A stretch of DNA of 64,000 nt from Natribaculum breve (GCF_023008585.1 NZ_CP095390.1:2852001-2916000); one strand, 5' to 3'; shown: positions 42,994 through 51,687, counted from the stretch's first letter. Numbers and translations: made by a program. Notes: generated from the sequence alone by a model not told the origin.

Positions 42994-44346
42994 TTATTCT
43001 CTGTATCCCAGATCCCGGAGTTGTTGTTTGACACTTTCGTCCATCTCGATGTGCTCGACATCGACGTGCGTGTCATCGATCGTCTGATCGTGTTCGTCGA
43101 CCGCTTGTCGGAACTCTTCAAGCACGTCCGGTTCCTCGTCGATGAGGTTGTTCTGTTCGTCTGGATCCTCGGTGAGATCGTATAGTTCCTCACCTCGCGG
43201 CCGTCTGATATACTTCCAGCGATGGTCTCGATAGGCGAACCGACGTTCTTCGCCGGGTTCGCTTGCCCAGTCGCCTAAAATCTCCGTCCGCGGCCAGTCG
43301 TTGCCGGAAGTCAGGGACAGGAGACTATGTCCGTAGAAGTTGTCCGGAATTTCCAGCCCTGCGGCGTCGACGAGTGTCGGTGAAACATCCAGTAGACCAA
43401 CTAGTTCGGTATATTCACCCGCATGTTCGCCGTCGTCGAACACCAGCGGTACGTGGAGTACTTCGTCATAGAACTTCGCAAAGTGGCTGAACTCGCCGTG
43501 CTCTCTGAATTCTTCTCCGTGGTCGGCAGTAACGGCGACGACGTAGTCATCCCAGACGTCGTCAGCGGCGTTGAGCAGGCGACCGATCTCGGCATCCGTA
43601 AACCGTATTTCGGCGTCGTAGAGGTCGATAATGTCGTCTAGCTCCTCGTCGGTAACCTCCTGAGGATCCTCGATGAATTTTCGACGCAGTTGGATTGCGC
43701 GTCGTTCAGTAACTGGTTCGTCACGGAATTTCAACTGGTGTTCTTCTGGAGGGACGTATGGGTGATGAACATCCATGTAATGGACCCACAGGAAATCGTC
43801 GCGGTGGTCACCGTCTCGCAGCCACTCGATAGCGTGGTCGGTTATCTCGTCTGCATCGACGTATGCCGAACCGATGGATGCACCGGCCTGACGTTCGGCC
43901 TTGTCGAAAGCTGTCGCGAGTGTCTGATAAATAATTCCGTCCTTGTCGAGATTGCTCTTTACATATTGCCGGAGTCTGGCGACCGTTCCCGGATCAGTCA
44001 TCGAGTCGAAAAACGTGTCCCAGCCGCGGCCATATCCGAACTCCGGATTGAGATAGGCATTCGAATGGAATCCACCAGTTCGGTAGCCCGCGTCGTCGAA
44101 CACCTCCGAAATCAGCGTACGTTCTTCTGAGATGTTTTCGTAGCCGCCGTACATTAAGGCGTAGGAGGAGGTCAGAATCGATGGAAAAGACGGCCGAGTA
44201 CTACAGGCGTGAGCGAACGTATTTTCAAACATTGCTGCATCAGCTGCGAGGTCATCGATGACCGGTGAGGTGTCTCGCTCGTAGCCATAACACCCCAGGT
44301 GGTCCGCTCGCAGTGAGTCAATAGTGACTAGAAGAACGTTGCTCAT
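42994..44346 (-). CDS. Sulfatase superfamily protein (Thr nucleophile)
   Basis: A 450-residue sulfatase-fold protein. VLLVTIDSLRADHLGCYGY is the standard sulfatase opening, but the nucleophile site reads CSTRPSFPSILTSSY, with Thr50 where Cys or Ser would be modified to formylglycine. Other ligands are VHYMDVHHPYVPPEEH and VTADHGEEFREHGEFSHF, and a C-terminal domain includes YRDHRWKYIRRPRGEELYDL as in arylsulfatases. It ends VKQQLRDLGYRE. Despite the sulfatase overall layout, the Thr argues for phosphoester chemistry. Confidence 0.88.
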   Translation of the reverse strand: MSNVLLVTIDSLRADHLGCYGYERDTSPVIDDLAADAAMFENTFAHACSTRPSFPSILTSSYALMYGGYENISEERTLISEVFDDAGYRTGGFHSNAYLNPEFGYGRGWDTFFDSMTDPGTVARLRQYVKSNLDKDGIIYQTLATAFDKAERQAGASIGSAYVDADEITDHAIEWLRDGDHRDDFLWVHYMDVHHPYVPPEEHQLKFRDEPVTERRAIQLRRKFIEDPQEVTDEELDDIIDLYDAEIRFTDAEIGRLLNAADDVWDDYVVAVTADHGEEFREHGEFSHFAKFYDEVLHVPLVFDDGEHAGEYTELVGLLDVSPTLVDAAGLEIPDNFYGHSLLSLTSGNDWPRTEILGDWASEPGEERRFAYRDHRWKYIRRPRGEELYDLTEDPDEQNNLIDEEPDVLEEFRQAVDEHDQTIDDTHVDVEHIEMDESVKQQLRDLGYRE

Positions 44347-44506
44347 ATCCTTCCCTGACCAGCCAAACTATTTGTTAGTTCGGATATCGACACAGGATTC
44401 ACTAACTGGCTCTCCCGTGCTTTACGGACACACCACGTGTGAACTGCCAGTCCTGATCTGCAGATGTTCCAGTATCGACGACCTGGATGTGACGAAATGC
44501 TGTCGG

Positions 44507-46306
44507 CTACTCCACAGTAACGCTCTTCGCCAGATTCCGCGGCTTGTCGATCGCCCGTCCTTTCGAGTTCGCCACGTGATACGCGATCAGCTGCAGGTAG
44601 ACGTTCGCCACCAGGGGCTCGAGTAGTCCCAGCTCCGGCACCGAAAACGACGCGTCGAGGAACTTCTCGGCGCGCTCGAGCGAGGAGACGCCGACGACGG
44701 GCGCGCTCCGGGATTCGACTTCTTTGACGTTGTTGAGCGTCTCGTCGGGACTGGTGCCGTCGGTCAGGATGGCGAACACGGGCGTCTCGCCGGTCACGAG
44801 CGCGAGCGGGCCGTGTTTCAACTCGCCGGCGGCGAACCCTTCGGCGTGGTCGTAGGAGATCTCTTTGAGTTTCAGCGCGCCCTCGAGTGCGACGGGGTGG
44901 CCGAGCCGGCGGCCGACGAAGAAGAAGGCGTCGCCGTCGGCGTACTCGGTCGCGACCGTTCGCACTCGGGGTTCCTCGTCGAGGACCTGCTGGACGGCAC
45001 CCGGAAGGCCGCGGAGGTGCTCGAGGAGGTCGCTGGCGTCGGACGAGGAGAGCGTGCCACGCGTTCGGCCGACGTAGACCGAGAGGAGGGCGAGCGTCGC
45101 GACCTGCGAGGCGAACGTCTTGGTCGCGGCGACGCCGATTTCGGGGCCGGCGCGGATGTAGAGTGCGTCGTCGGCCTCGCGTGCGGCCGTCGAGCCGACG
45201 GTGTTCGTCACGGCGAGCGTCTTCGCACCCGCGCGGCTGGCGCGGCGCATCGCTCCGAGCGTGTCGGCGGTCTCCCCGCTCTGGGTGACGGCGATCACGA
45301 GCGTTCGCCACGGGTCGCGACTCGGCGAGAACGCGTACTCGCTTGCGATCTTGACGGTCGTTCGGACCTCCGCGTGGCGCTCGAGCAGTCGCTTCGCGTA
45401 CAGGCCAGCGTGGTACGACGTGCCACAGGCGACGATCTGGATCTCGTCGAGCGAGGCGAGGTACTGTTCGGGAAGCGAGAGTTCGAGGTCGGCCTCGCCG
45501 GCGACGGCGTCGATGCGCCCGGAGATCGCCTGTCGGAGCGCCTGTGGCTGTTCGTGGATCTCCTTGAGCATGTAGTGGTCGTAGCCGCCTTTCTCGGCGG
45601 CGTCGGCCCCCCAGTCGACGGTCTGGATCGGCCGGTCGACGCGCTGGCCGTCGTTGTACACGCGGACGTCGCCGCCGTCGAGGTGAGCGACGTCGCCGTC
45701 TTCCAGGTAGGAGACGTCGCGGGTGTGCTCGACGAACGCGGTCACGTCGCTCGCGATGAACGCCCCGTCGTCGGCGTGGCCGACGACCAGCGGGCTGTCG
45801 TTTCTGGCGGCGACGATCTCGTCGCGGCCGGCGGCGACGACGCCGAGGGCGAAACTGCCCTCGAGTCTGTCGACGACGCGGCTGACGGCGGTCGGGAGGC
45901 CGTAGCGCTCGAGGGCCTCCTCGAGGAGGTGGGGAATCACCTCGGTGTCGGTGTCGCTGTCGAACTCGTGGCCGGCTGCCTCGAGGTCGGCCTTGAGGGC
46001 GTCGTAGTTGTCGATGATGCCGTTGTGGACGACCGCGATCTCACCCGTGCAGTCGGTGTGCGGATGCGAATTCGTGTCCGTCGGCGGGCCGTGCGTGCTC
46101 CAGCGCGTGTGTCCGATCCCGCAGGTGGCCGTCGACTCGGGGACGGTGAGGTCGTCGATCGTCCCCTCTCGTTTGTGGATCGAGAGGACGTCGTCGGCGA
46201 GCGCGACGCCCGCGGAGTCGTACCCGCGGTACTCGAGGTTCTTCAGTCCGCTCGTGAGGATCGGTGCCACCTGATCGGAGCCGACGTAGCCGATGATTCC
46301 GCACAT
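44507..46306 (-). CDS. glmS: Glutamine-fructose-6-phosphate aminotransferase
   Basis: A 599-residue enzyme making glucosamine 6-phosphate for UDP-GlcNAc. Cys2 after the start (MCGIIGYVGSD) is the class II amidotransferase nucleophile. GHTRWSTHGPPTDTNSHPH and HNGIIDNYDALK complete that domain (1-235). Two SIS domains follow (ACGTSYHAGLYAKRLLE, VTQSGETADT; GRRLGHPVALEGALKLKE), and the tail ends IDKPRNLAKSVTVE as in GlmS. It starts one base after the stop of the GlmU-type gene, forming a two-gene amino-sugar operon. Confidence 0.97.
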   Translation of the reverse strand: MCGIIGYVGSDQVAPILTSGLKNLEYRGYDSAGVALADDVLSIHKREGTIDDLTVPESTATCGIGHTRWSTHGPPTDTNSHPHTDCTGEIAVVHNGIIDNYDALKADLEAAGHEFDSDTDTEVIPHLLEEALERYGLPTAVSRVVDRLEGSFALGVVAAGRDEIVAARNDSPLVVGHADDGAFIASDVTAFVEHTRDVSYLEDGDVAHLDGGDVRVYNDGQRVDRPIQTVDWGADAAEKGGYDHYMLKEIHEQPQALRQAISGRIDAVAGEADLELSLPEQYLASLDEIQIVACGTSYHAGLYAKRLLERHAEVRTTVKIASEYAFSPSRDPWRTLVIAVTQSGETADTLGAMRRASRAGAKTLAVTNTVGSTAAREADDALYIRAGPEIGVAATKTFASQVATLALLSVYVGRTRGTLSSSDASDLLEHLRGLPGAVQQVLDEEPRVRTVATEYADGDAFFFVGRRLGHPVALEGALKLKEISYDHAEGFAAGELKHGPLALVTGETPVFAILTDGTSPDETLNNVKEVESRSAPVVGVSSLERAEKFLDASFSVPELGLLEPLVANVYLQLIAYHVANSKGRAIDKPRNLAKSVTVE

Positions 46307-46307
46307 G

Positions 46308-47471
46308 TTACCCTCGCTGCACCTCCGTTCCAGGCGAGATACGGCCGGAGACGGCCGTCCCGGCACCGACCGTCGCGTCGTCGCCGACGACCGTACCCGA
46401 CTCGAGGACGCTGCCGGCACCGATCGTCGCGTTGTCGCCGACGACTGCGCCGAGCGTTACGTCGCGGTGGACCGTCTCGCCGACGACGACGTCGGCGTCG
46501 CCGCCGTCGACGGTCACGTTCGCGCCGACGGTGGCGTTGCTCGCGACGACGCAGTCTCTGAGGACGGCACCGTCTTCGACCACGGCGTCGGCGAAGACGA
46601 CGGCGTTCTCGAGGACGACGTTCGAACCGATCGTCACGTTGTCGCCGACCGTCGTCCCGCGGCGAATCGTCGAGTTGGCCCCGATACGGGCGCTGGGTCC
46701 GAGGTAGACGCCGTCGGCGACGGACGCGCCGTCTTCGACGACGGCGCTGTCGGCGCTGTCTCTGCCGTATCGGTCGATGACGTCGCCGGAGACGTAGACG
46801 AGGTCCCACAGGTACGAGACGTCGATCCACATGCCGTCGTATCGGAGCGCGCGGACGGATTCGTCCTCGATCAGCCGCTGGATCGTCGTCGTGATCGTGT
46901 ACTCGCCGTTCGCGTCGGGTTCGATCTCACGGATCACGTCGAACACCGACGGGTCGAACCCGTAGACGCCCGCGTTGATGAGGTCGGACGGCGTTTCGCG
47001 GGGCTTTTCGAGGATTTCGACGACGCGATCGCCCTCGAGTTCGACGACGCCGTACTCGCTCGGTTCGGTCGACCGCGTGACGGCGACGACGGCACCGTCT
47101 CCGTCGCGGTGCGTTTCGGCCAGCCTGGCGACGAGATCGGAGCCGATGAGTCGGTCGCCGTTGAGGACGAGAAAGTCGTCGTCGACCAGCGACTCCGCCT
47201 GCGCGACGGCGTGTGCCGTGCCGAGTTGCTTGTCCTGTACCACGTACTCGATCGAGACCCCCCACTCGTTCCCGTCGCCGAAGTGCGTCTGTATCCGGTC
47301 GCGTTTGTACCCGACGACGAGAACGATCTCGTCGATCCCTGCCTCCGCGACGGCCTCGACGACGTGTTCGAGCAGCGGTCGATTTGCGACGGGCAACATC
47401 GGCTTCGGCCGACGGTTCGTAAGCGGCTCGAGACGTCGCCCCTCGCCAGCCGCGAGCACGACGGCTTTCAC
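46308..47471 (-). CDS. glmU: Sugar-1-phosphate nucleotidylyltransferase / acetyltransferase (GlmU type)
   Basis: A 387-residue two-domain enzyme. The N-terminal half (1-225) has the nucleotidyltransferase signature LAAGEGRRLEPLTNRRPKP and metal loop VLNGDRLIG. The C-terminal half is a left-handed beta helix of hexapeptide repeats (ARIGANSTIRRGTTVGDNVT). Linked enzymes in archaea acetylate glucosamine 1-phosphate and form UDP-GlcNAc. Start is GTG 47471 (MKAVVLAAG). A 14-codon ORF beginning at the predicted transcription start overlaps that GTG by four bases, and a TrmB-type operator lies just before it. Confidence 0.9.
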   Translation of the reverse strand: MKAVVLAAGEGRRLEPLTNRRPKPMLPVANRPLLEHVVEAVAEAGIDEIVLVVGYKRDRIQTHFGDGNEWGVSIEYVVQDKQLGTAHAVAQAESLVDDDFLVLNGDRLIGSDLVARLAETHRDGDGAVVAVTRSTEPSEYGVVELEGDRVVEILEKPRETPSDLINAGVYGFDPSVFDVIREIEPDANGEYTITTTIQRLIEDESVRALRYDGMWIDVSYLWDLVYVSGDVIDRYGRDSADSAVVEDGASVADGVYLGPSARIGANSTIRRGTTVGDNVTIGSNVVLENAVVFADAVVEDGAVLRDCVVASNATVGANVTVDGGDADVVVGETVHRDVTLGAVVGDNATIGAGSVLESGTVVGDDATVGAGTAVSGRISPGTEVQRG

Positions 47472-47512
47472 GCGAAATCGCCCCCAGAAGTATCGAAAGA
47501 CGGTACGTTCAT
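47468..47512 (-). CDS. 14-codon leader ORF coupled to glmU
   Basis: ATG 47512 to TGA 47468 encodes MNVPSFDTSGGDFA, ending in a GTGA overlap with the glmU GTG. Its ATG lies two bases from the operator at 47514-47534, exactly as the ATG of the gene at 51686 lies two bases from its operator. This suggests that transcription starts here and that glmU is translated by coupling from the leader ORF. The peptide itself need not have a function. Confidence 0.45.
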   Translation of the reverse strand: MNVPSFDTSGGDFA

Positions 47513-47513
47513 C

Positions 47514-47534
47514 GTTACTCGATTAATGAGTAAC
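47514..47534 (-). promoter_or_regulatory. Operator GTTACTC-N7-GAGTAAC upstream of glmU-glmS
   Basis: A perfect inverted repeat (arms 47514-47520 and 47528-47534). The same site with two mismatches precedes the other operon at 51688-51708, at the same distance from the first ATG. The TrmB-family gene between the operons is the natural candidate regulator. Confidence 0.75.
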
Positions 47535-47607
47535 TCGCAACTTAACACTTTCTGTCACGTGAGGTGCCGCCTGGGGGAGAGATCGGCGAACGCGTCGGCC
47601 GATCGGA

Positions 47608-48465
47608 TCAGACCGACGGCCGAGACTCGAGGCTCTCGTAGCGCCAGATGAGATCGAAGTAGCGTTTCATTCCGGCGACGAACGACCCGTTCTCCGTGAG
47701 CGCCGCCTGGCGCTTGTGGTCGGGGACGTCGGTCTCCTCGACGAGAAAGATCGCCTGCCCGGAGTCGTAGTCCATGCTCGGGTCGATGAACGTGCCACGC
47801 CAGGGGAGGACGTTCTCGCTGAATCGAAACGCGATCTCCGGGTACTCGGTCGTCAGTTGCTCGACGCGCTCCCGCTGGGCCGACGCCTTTTCCCGCGGGA
47901 GCAGCCGCGGGTCGAGAAACAGCACCGAGACGTCGGTGCCGTTCTCGAGTGCGTTCCTGACCGCCGGTTCGACGGCCGAAAAGTACGCGAAGCTGTTGGT
48001 GATGACGTACACCTCCTCGGCGGCGGTCTGGTACAATCGCCGCGTCTCGGTCTCGCTGGGTTCGCCGACGTCGACGACGTGGAACAGTTCGGCGGTGGGC
48101 GTCACGTCCTCGTCGGCCTGTTCGTACAGCGGCCCGAACGTCTCGAGGAACTCCGACTCGATCGCGTCCACGTCGTTGCAGTAGTCTTCGTACGCCTGCC
48201 TGCGGTTCTCTTTCGTCCGCTCGAGTATCTCCTCCGGCGATTTCGGCTGGTACTGCTTCGGACGGCCGGGGATGACCTTGATGAACCCGTAGTCGGCGAG
48301 CGACTCGAGCACGCCGTAGATCCGCGCTTTCGGTATGCCCGTCGCGTTCGAGATGTCCGGTGCCGTCGTTCGCCCGGCACGGAGGAGGTGTGCGAGCGCC
48401 GTCGCTTCGTACTCTTTCAGATCGAACTCCTCGAGGAGGTCCGTCGTATCCGTTCGCCTCGCCAT
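47608..48465 (-). CDS. TrmB-family transcriptional regulator
   Basis: A 285-residue regulator. Residues about 8-75 form the TrmB winged helix (FDLKEYEATALAHLLRAG, APDISNATGIPKARIYGVLE, IKVIPGRPKQYQ). A helical linker follows, and the C-terminal part (ELFHVVDVGEPSETETRR, VYVITNSFAYFSAVEPAV) is the PLD-like effector domain of haloarchaeal TrmB relatives. TrmB proteins usually sense sugars or sugar derivatives. It is last in an operon with sugar-nucleotide enzymes and directly upstream of glmU-glmS. It starts two bases after the preceding epimerase gene stops. ATG 48465 is preferred to a frame start 22 codons earlier. Confidence 0.9.
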   Translation of the reverse strand: MARRTDTTDLLEEFDLKEYEATALAHLLRAGRTTAPDISNATGIPKARIYGVLESLADYGFIKVIPGRPKQYQPKSPEEILERTKENRRQAYEDYCNDVDAIESEFLETFGPLYEQADEDVTPTAELFHVVDVGEPSETETRRLYQTAAEEVYVITNSFAYFSAVEPAVRNALENGTDVSVLFLDPRLLPREKASAQRERVEQLTTEYPEIAFRFSENVLPWRGTFIDPSMDYDSGQAIFLVEETDVPDHKRQAALTENGSFVAGMKRYFDLIWRYESLESRPSV

Positions 48466-48467
48466 CG

Positions 48468-49478
48468 TCACGTCCCCCGTCGTCGGAGCAGTTCCCAAAC
48501 GGACTCTCTGATGGTCTGTGTCGGCTCCCATCCGAGGATCTCCCGGGCCTTCGACGTGTCGACGGCGAAGTTCTCGACGAGCGTCTCGTTCCCGCGGGGA
48601 TTTTCGACGAGCGTCACCTCGACGTCGACGCCGAGTTCGTCCCGGCCGACCTCCCGGACGGTCTCCGCGACCTCCATCACCGACGGATCTTCGTTCCCGG
48701 CGATTTCGTACGTCTCGACGCCGGTTTTACCCCGCTCGAGCTGCTCGAGTAGGCGCTCCGTGCTGTGGACGTACGCCGTCGCGACGTCTTTGACGTGGAC
48801 GAAGTTGCGCGACTGGGTGCCGGGTTCGTACACCGTCAGCGGTTCGTTCGACGTCGCCCGGTCGACGAAGAAGTTGAGGACCGTCGGTTTCGAGACGACG
48901 GTTCCGTCGACGACGTGGTCGCCGTAGAGATTCGACTTCAGGAACAGGTGCGCGGGGAACGCCCCGTCGGCGAGCGCTTCGATCGCTCGTTCGCCGAGGA
49001 GTTTCGTTCGCCCGTACCAGTTCAGCGGATCGCGCGGGAGGTCTGCGGTGATCGGGAACGTCTCCGGGTCGCCGAGTACCGCCATACTGAACGGGAACGC
49101 GAGCGCAGCGCCCGTCCGTCGACAGAACCAGGCGACGTTGTTGGTCCCCGTGACGTTCACCTCGTAGGCCAGGTCGGGGTTCTCGTCGCAGTCGTCGACG
49201 CCGCTTACCGCCGCCAGGTGGAGGACGACGTCTGCACCCTCGAGGACCGTTTCGAGTCTGGTTCGGTTTCGAACGTCGACGTGCTCGATATCGACGTCGC
49301 CGACGGACTCGACCTGTCCGCGATACTGGTTGTCGAGTGCGACGATGTCCCACTCCGGGTGGTGTGTCTGTAACTGCTGGAGAACGCGGCTGCCGATGAA
49401 CCCGGCCGCGCCGGTGACGGCGATCCGCGGCGTTTCGGTGCCGTCGTGACCGCCGTCGGTCCTCGTCGGTCGGCTCAC
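48468..49478 (-). CDS. NAD-dependent sugar-nucleotide epimerase/dehydratase
   Basis: A 336-residue extended SDR protein. The NAD motif VTGAAGFIGSRVL lies near residue 25 after a hydrophilic start, the active-site YGRTK in LNWYGRTKLLGERAIE, and GTQSRNFVHVKDVATAYVHS is the substrate-binding stretch. Extended SDRs of this type epimerise or dehydrate UDP/dTDP sugars; the substrate is unknown. GTG 49478 is taken as start because it overlaps the upstream stop as GTGA, matching the coupling pattern used across this locus. The longer frame upstream is not protein-like. Confidence 0.87.
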   Translation of the reverse strand: MSRPTRTDGGHDGTETPRIAVTGAAGFIGSRVLQQLQTHHPEWDIVALDNQYRGQVESVGDVDIEHVDVRNRTRLETVLEGADVVLHLAAVSGVDDCDENPDLAYEVNVTGTNNVAWFCRRTGAALAFPFSMAVLGDPETFPITADLPRDPLNWYGRTKLLGERAIEALADGAFPAHLFLKSNLYGDHVVDGTVVSKPTVLNFFVDRATSNEPLTVYEPGTQSRNFVHVKDVATAYVHSTERLLEQLERGKTGVETYEIAGNEDPSVMEVAETVREVGRDELGVDVEVTLVENPRGNETLVENFAVDTSKAREILGWEPTQTIRESVWELLRRRGT

Positions 49479-50440
49479 GCTTCGATCACCTCCGTGTTCG
49501 CTCGGCGCAGGCGATCGGCGATGTCTCGAACGCCACGTCGAACCGTCCACTCGGGTTCGAACCCGGTCTCGTCCAGTCGGTCGAAGTTCACGTGGTACGA
49601 CGGGCCGGGGTGCTCGTCTTCGAGATAGGTGATCTCGAGTTCGCGGTCGAGTTCCTCGCGGACGATTTCGGCGATTTCGGCGATCCGGTAGTTCTCGTCG
49701 TTCGAACCGACGTTGTAGACCGTCCGCGGCCACGAGTCGGGCTCGAGCGCAGCGTGTGCGTACGCCCGGGCGGCGTCTTCGACGTGGATGAACGGTCGCC
49801 AGTTGTTCCCGTCCCCGTAGACGGTCAACGGGCGGTCCGTCAGCCCCCGAAAGACGAAGTGGTTCACCACGAGGTTGAACCGCACGCCGGGCGACCAGCC
49901 GTAGTTCGTGCTCATCCGCAGTGCGGTGCCGTCGAAGCCGTACTCGTCCATCGCGTCGACGAGCAACTGCTCGGACTCGACTTTCGACTTCGCGTAGGGG
50001 TTGAGCGGATCCTGCTCGGTCTCCTCGTCGATGTCGGTGCTGGCCGCGCGACCGTAGTTGTTACACGAGGAGGCGAACACGACCGTCTCGACGTCGAACT
50101 TTCCGGCGGCGGTGAGCACGTTCTCCGTGCCCTGCCGGTTGACCGCGAACGTCTCCTCGCGTCGGTCGTGCGTCGAGTCGGCACCCGTAATCGCGGCCAG
50201 GTGAACGACGCTGTCGACGCCGCGCATGGCGCTTTCGACGTCTCCGTACTCGCGGACGTCGCCGCGGCGAAACCGAAGCGTCTCGTCGACGCAACCGACG
50301 AGGTTCGCCGGCGAGCCCGTCGCGAGCGAGTCGAAGACGACGACTTCGTCCACTCGGCTATCCTCGAGCAACGCTGGAACGAGTGCGCTCCCGATGTAGC
50401 CACAGCCGCCCGTGACGAGTACGCGCATCTCCCTACTCAC
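49475..50440 (-). CDS. NAD-dependent sugar-nucleotide epimerase (UDP-glucose 4-epimerase-like)
   Basis: A 321-residue extended SDR enzyme. LVTGGCGYIGSALVPALLED binds NAD, VVHLAAITGADSTHDRREET is the usual second strand, SSCNNYGRAAS and NPYAKSKVESEQLL give the catalytic Ser/Thr and YxxxK. RPFIHVEDAARAYAHA contacts the sugar nucleotide. Likely 4-epimerisation of a UDP-hexose. It overlaps the end of the SQD1-like gene by eight bases and the next epimerase by four, so all four genes of the operon are coupled. ATG 50428 is an alternative start. Confidence 0.88.
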   Translation of the reverse strand: MSREMRVLVTGGCGYIGSALVPALLEDSRVDEVVVFDSLATGSPANLVGCVDETLRFRRGDVREYGDVESAMRGVDSVVHLAAITGADSTHDRREETFAVNRQGTENVLTAAGKFDVETVVFASSCNNYGRAASTDIDEETEQDPLNPYAKSKVESEQLLVDAMDEYGFDGTALRMSTNYGWSPGVRFNLVVNHFVFRGLTDRPLTVYGDGNNWRPFIHVEDAARAYAHAALEPDSWPRTVYNVGSNDENYRIAEIAEIVREELDRELEITYLEDEHPGPSYHVNFDRLDETGFEPEWTVRRGVRDIADRLRRANTEVIEA

Positions 50441-51686
50441 CTCGAGTCGTCGCGGCGGTGTCGGCTTCCTCCGTCGACTCGTCGTCTTCGTATTCGACGA
50501 CCGTCTCGTCCGCTTCGTCGTCGGTCAGGACGCCCGGGAGGAACCGATCCTCGTGGGCCGTGACGGTGTCCTCGTACTCGAGTAACGCCCCGAGAATTTC
50601 CCGGACGCCCTCCTCGAACGTCGTCGACTGGCCGCCGATGAGCGCGTCGTACCGATCGTTCTCGATCTCCATCTTGTGCGTCTCGTCTTCCTCCCGCGGG
50701 TTCTCGAAGTGTTCGACCGCGACGTCGAGGCCGTATTCGCCGGCGACGTCGGCGATCGTCTCGGCGATTTCGACGATGCTGATCGCTCGCGTCACCTGGT
50801 TGTAGACGACGTGGTCGTCGGGTCGCGACGCCGGGTCCTCGAGTGCGAGTCGTGCCAGCCCCTCGACCGCGTCCTCGAGCGCGATGAACGGCTTTCGCTG
50901 TTCGCCTTTCCCGTAGACGGTCATGGGATAGCCGGCGACCGCCTGCGCACAGAAGCGGTGTGTCACGACGCCGAAGTAGTAGTCGAAGTCGAACCGGGTC
51001 GCCAGCCGCGGATCCGCCGCCGTTTCTTCCGTCTCGGTTCCGTACGTGATCGCCGTCCGGACGTCCGAGATCGGAATCCCGAACTGCGTGTGTGCGAGCC
51101 GCATGTTCGCGGCGTCGTGTGACTTCGTCAGGTGGTACCAGCTGCCAGCCATCGCGGGGAACGGAACCTCGTCGCGCTCGCCGCCGTTTTCCATCGTCGC
51201 CTCGCCTTCCGGAATCGGGAACTCGGGTGCGCCGTAGACGCCGGTCGTCGTCGTTTCGACGAAGTGCGTGTCCTCGAGTCCGTGTTCGTGGAGACCCCAC
51301 AGCAGGTTCCGGGTCGCCTGGAGGTTGTTGTGCTGCGTGTAGTTGGCCCGTTCGCCGTTTATCTGCGAGTACGGCGCGGACGGCTGTGCTGCGGTGTGCA
51401 CGACGACGTTCGGTTCGTGAATCGAGAGGAGACGATCGACCGCGCTCTTGTCGGTCAGGTCCGTGGGGACGAACGAGAGGTTAGAGAGTCCGTGTACCTC
51501 TTCGGCCGCGGCGAGTCGCTCTTCCATTCCCTGGATGGGGATGGCGCTGGTCGATCCGACGGATTCGACCCACTCTCTCCGTGCGAAGTTATCGACGAGG
51601 ACGACGCGATCGTCGGTTCGCGTCGCGATTCGGAGTGCAGTCGGCCATCCGATGTACCCATCGGCTCCCGTCACGAGTACAGTCAT
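50433..51686 (-). CDS. agl3: UDP-sulfoquinovose synthase-like protein (SQD1/Agl3 type)
   Basis: A 417-residue extended SDR enzyme. The NAD motif VTGADGYIGWPTALRIA has the Trp characteristic of SQD1/Agl3. TTTTGVYGAPEFPIPEG and WYHLTKSHDAANMRLAHTQF supply the catalytic Thr and YxxxK. HRFCAQAVAGYPMTVYGKGE and RKPFIALEDAVEGLARLALE are likewise SQD1-like, and length fits (about 400). SQD1 and Agl3 convert UDP-glucose plus sulfite to UDP-sulfoquinovose. A different UDP-sugar reaction remains possible. It is the first gene of a four-gene operon, with an operator between its TATA region and ATG. Confidence 0.82.
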   Translation of the reverse strand: MTVLVTGADGYIGWPTALRIATRTDDRVVLVDNFARREWVESVGSTSAIPIQGMEERLAAAEEVHGLSNLSFVPTDLTDKSAVDRLLSIHEPNVVVHTAAQPSAPYSQINGERANYTQHNNLQATRNLLWGLHEHGLEDTHFVETTTTGVYGAPEFPIPEGEATMENGGERDEVPFPAMAGSWYHLTKSHDAANMRLAHTQFGIPISDVRTAITYGTETEETAADPRLATRFDFDYYFGVVTHRFCAQAVAGYPMTVYGKGEQRKPFIALEDAVEGLARLALEDPASRPDDHVVYNQVTRAISIVEIAETIADVAGEYGLDVAVEHFENPREEDETHKMEIENDRYDALIGGQSTTFEEGVREILGALLEYEDTVTAHEDRFLPGVLTDDEADETVVEYEDDESTEEADTAATTRGE

Positions 51687-51687
51687 A

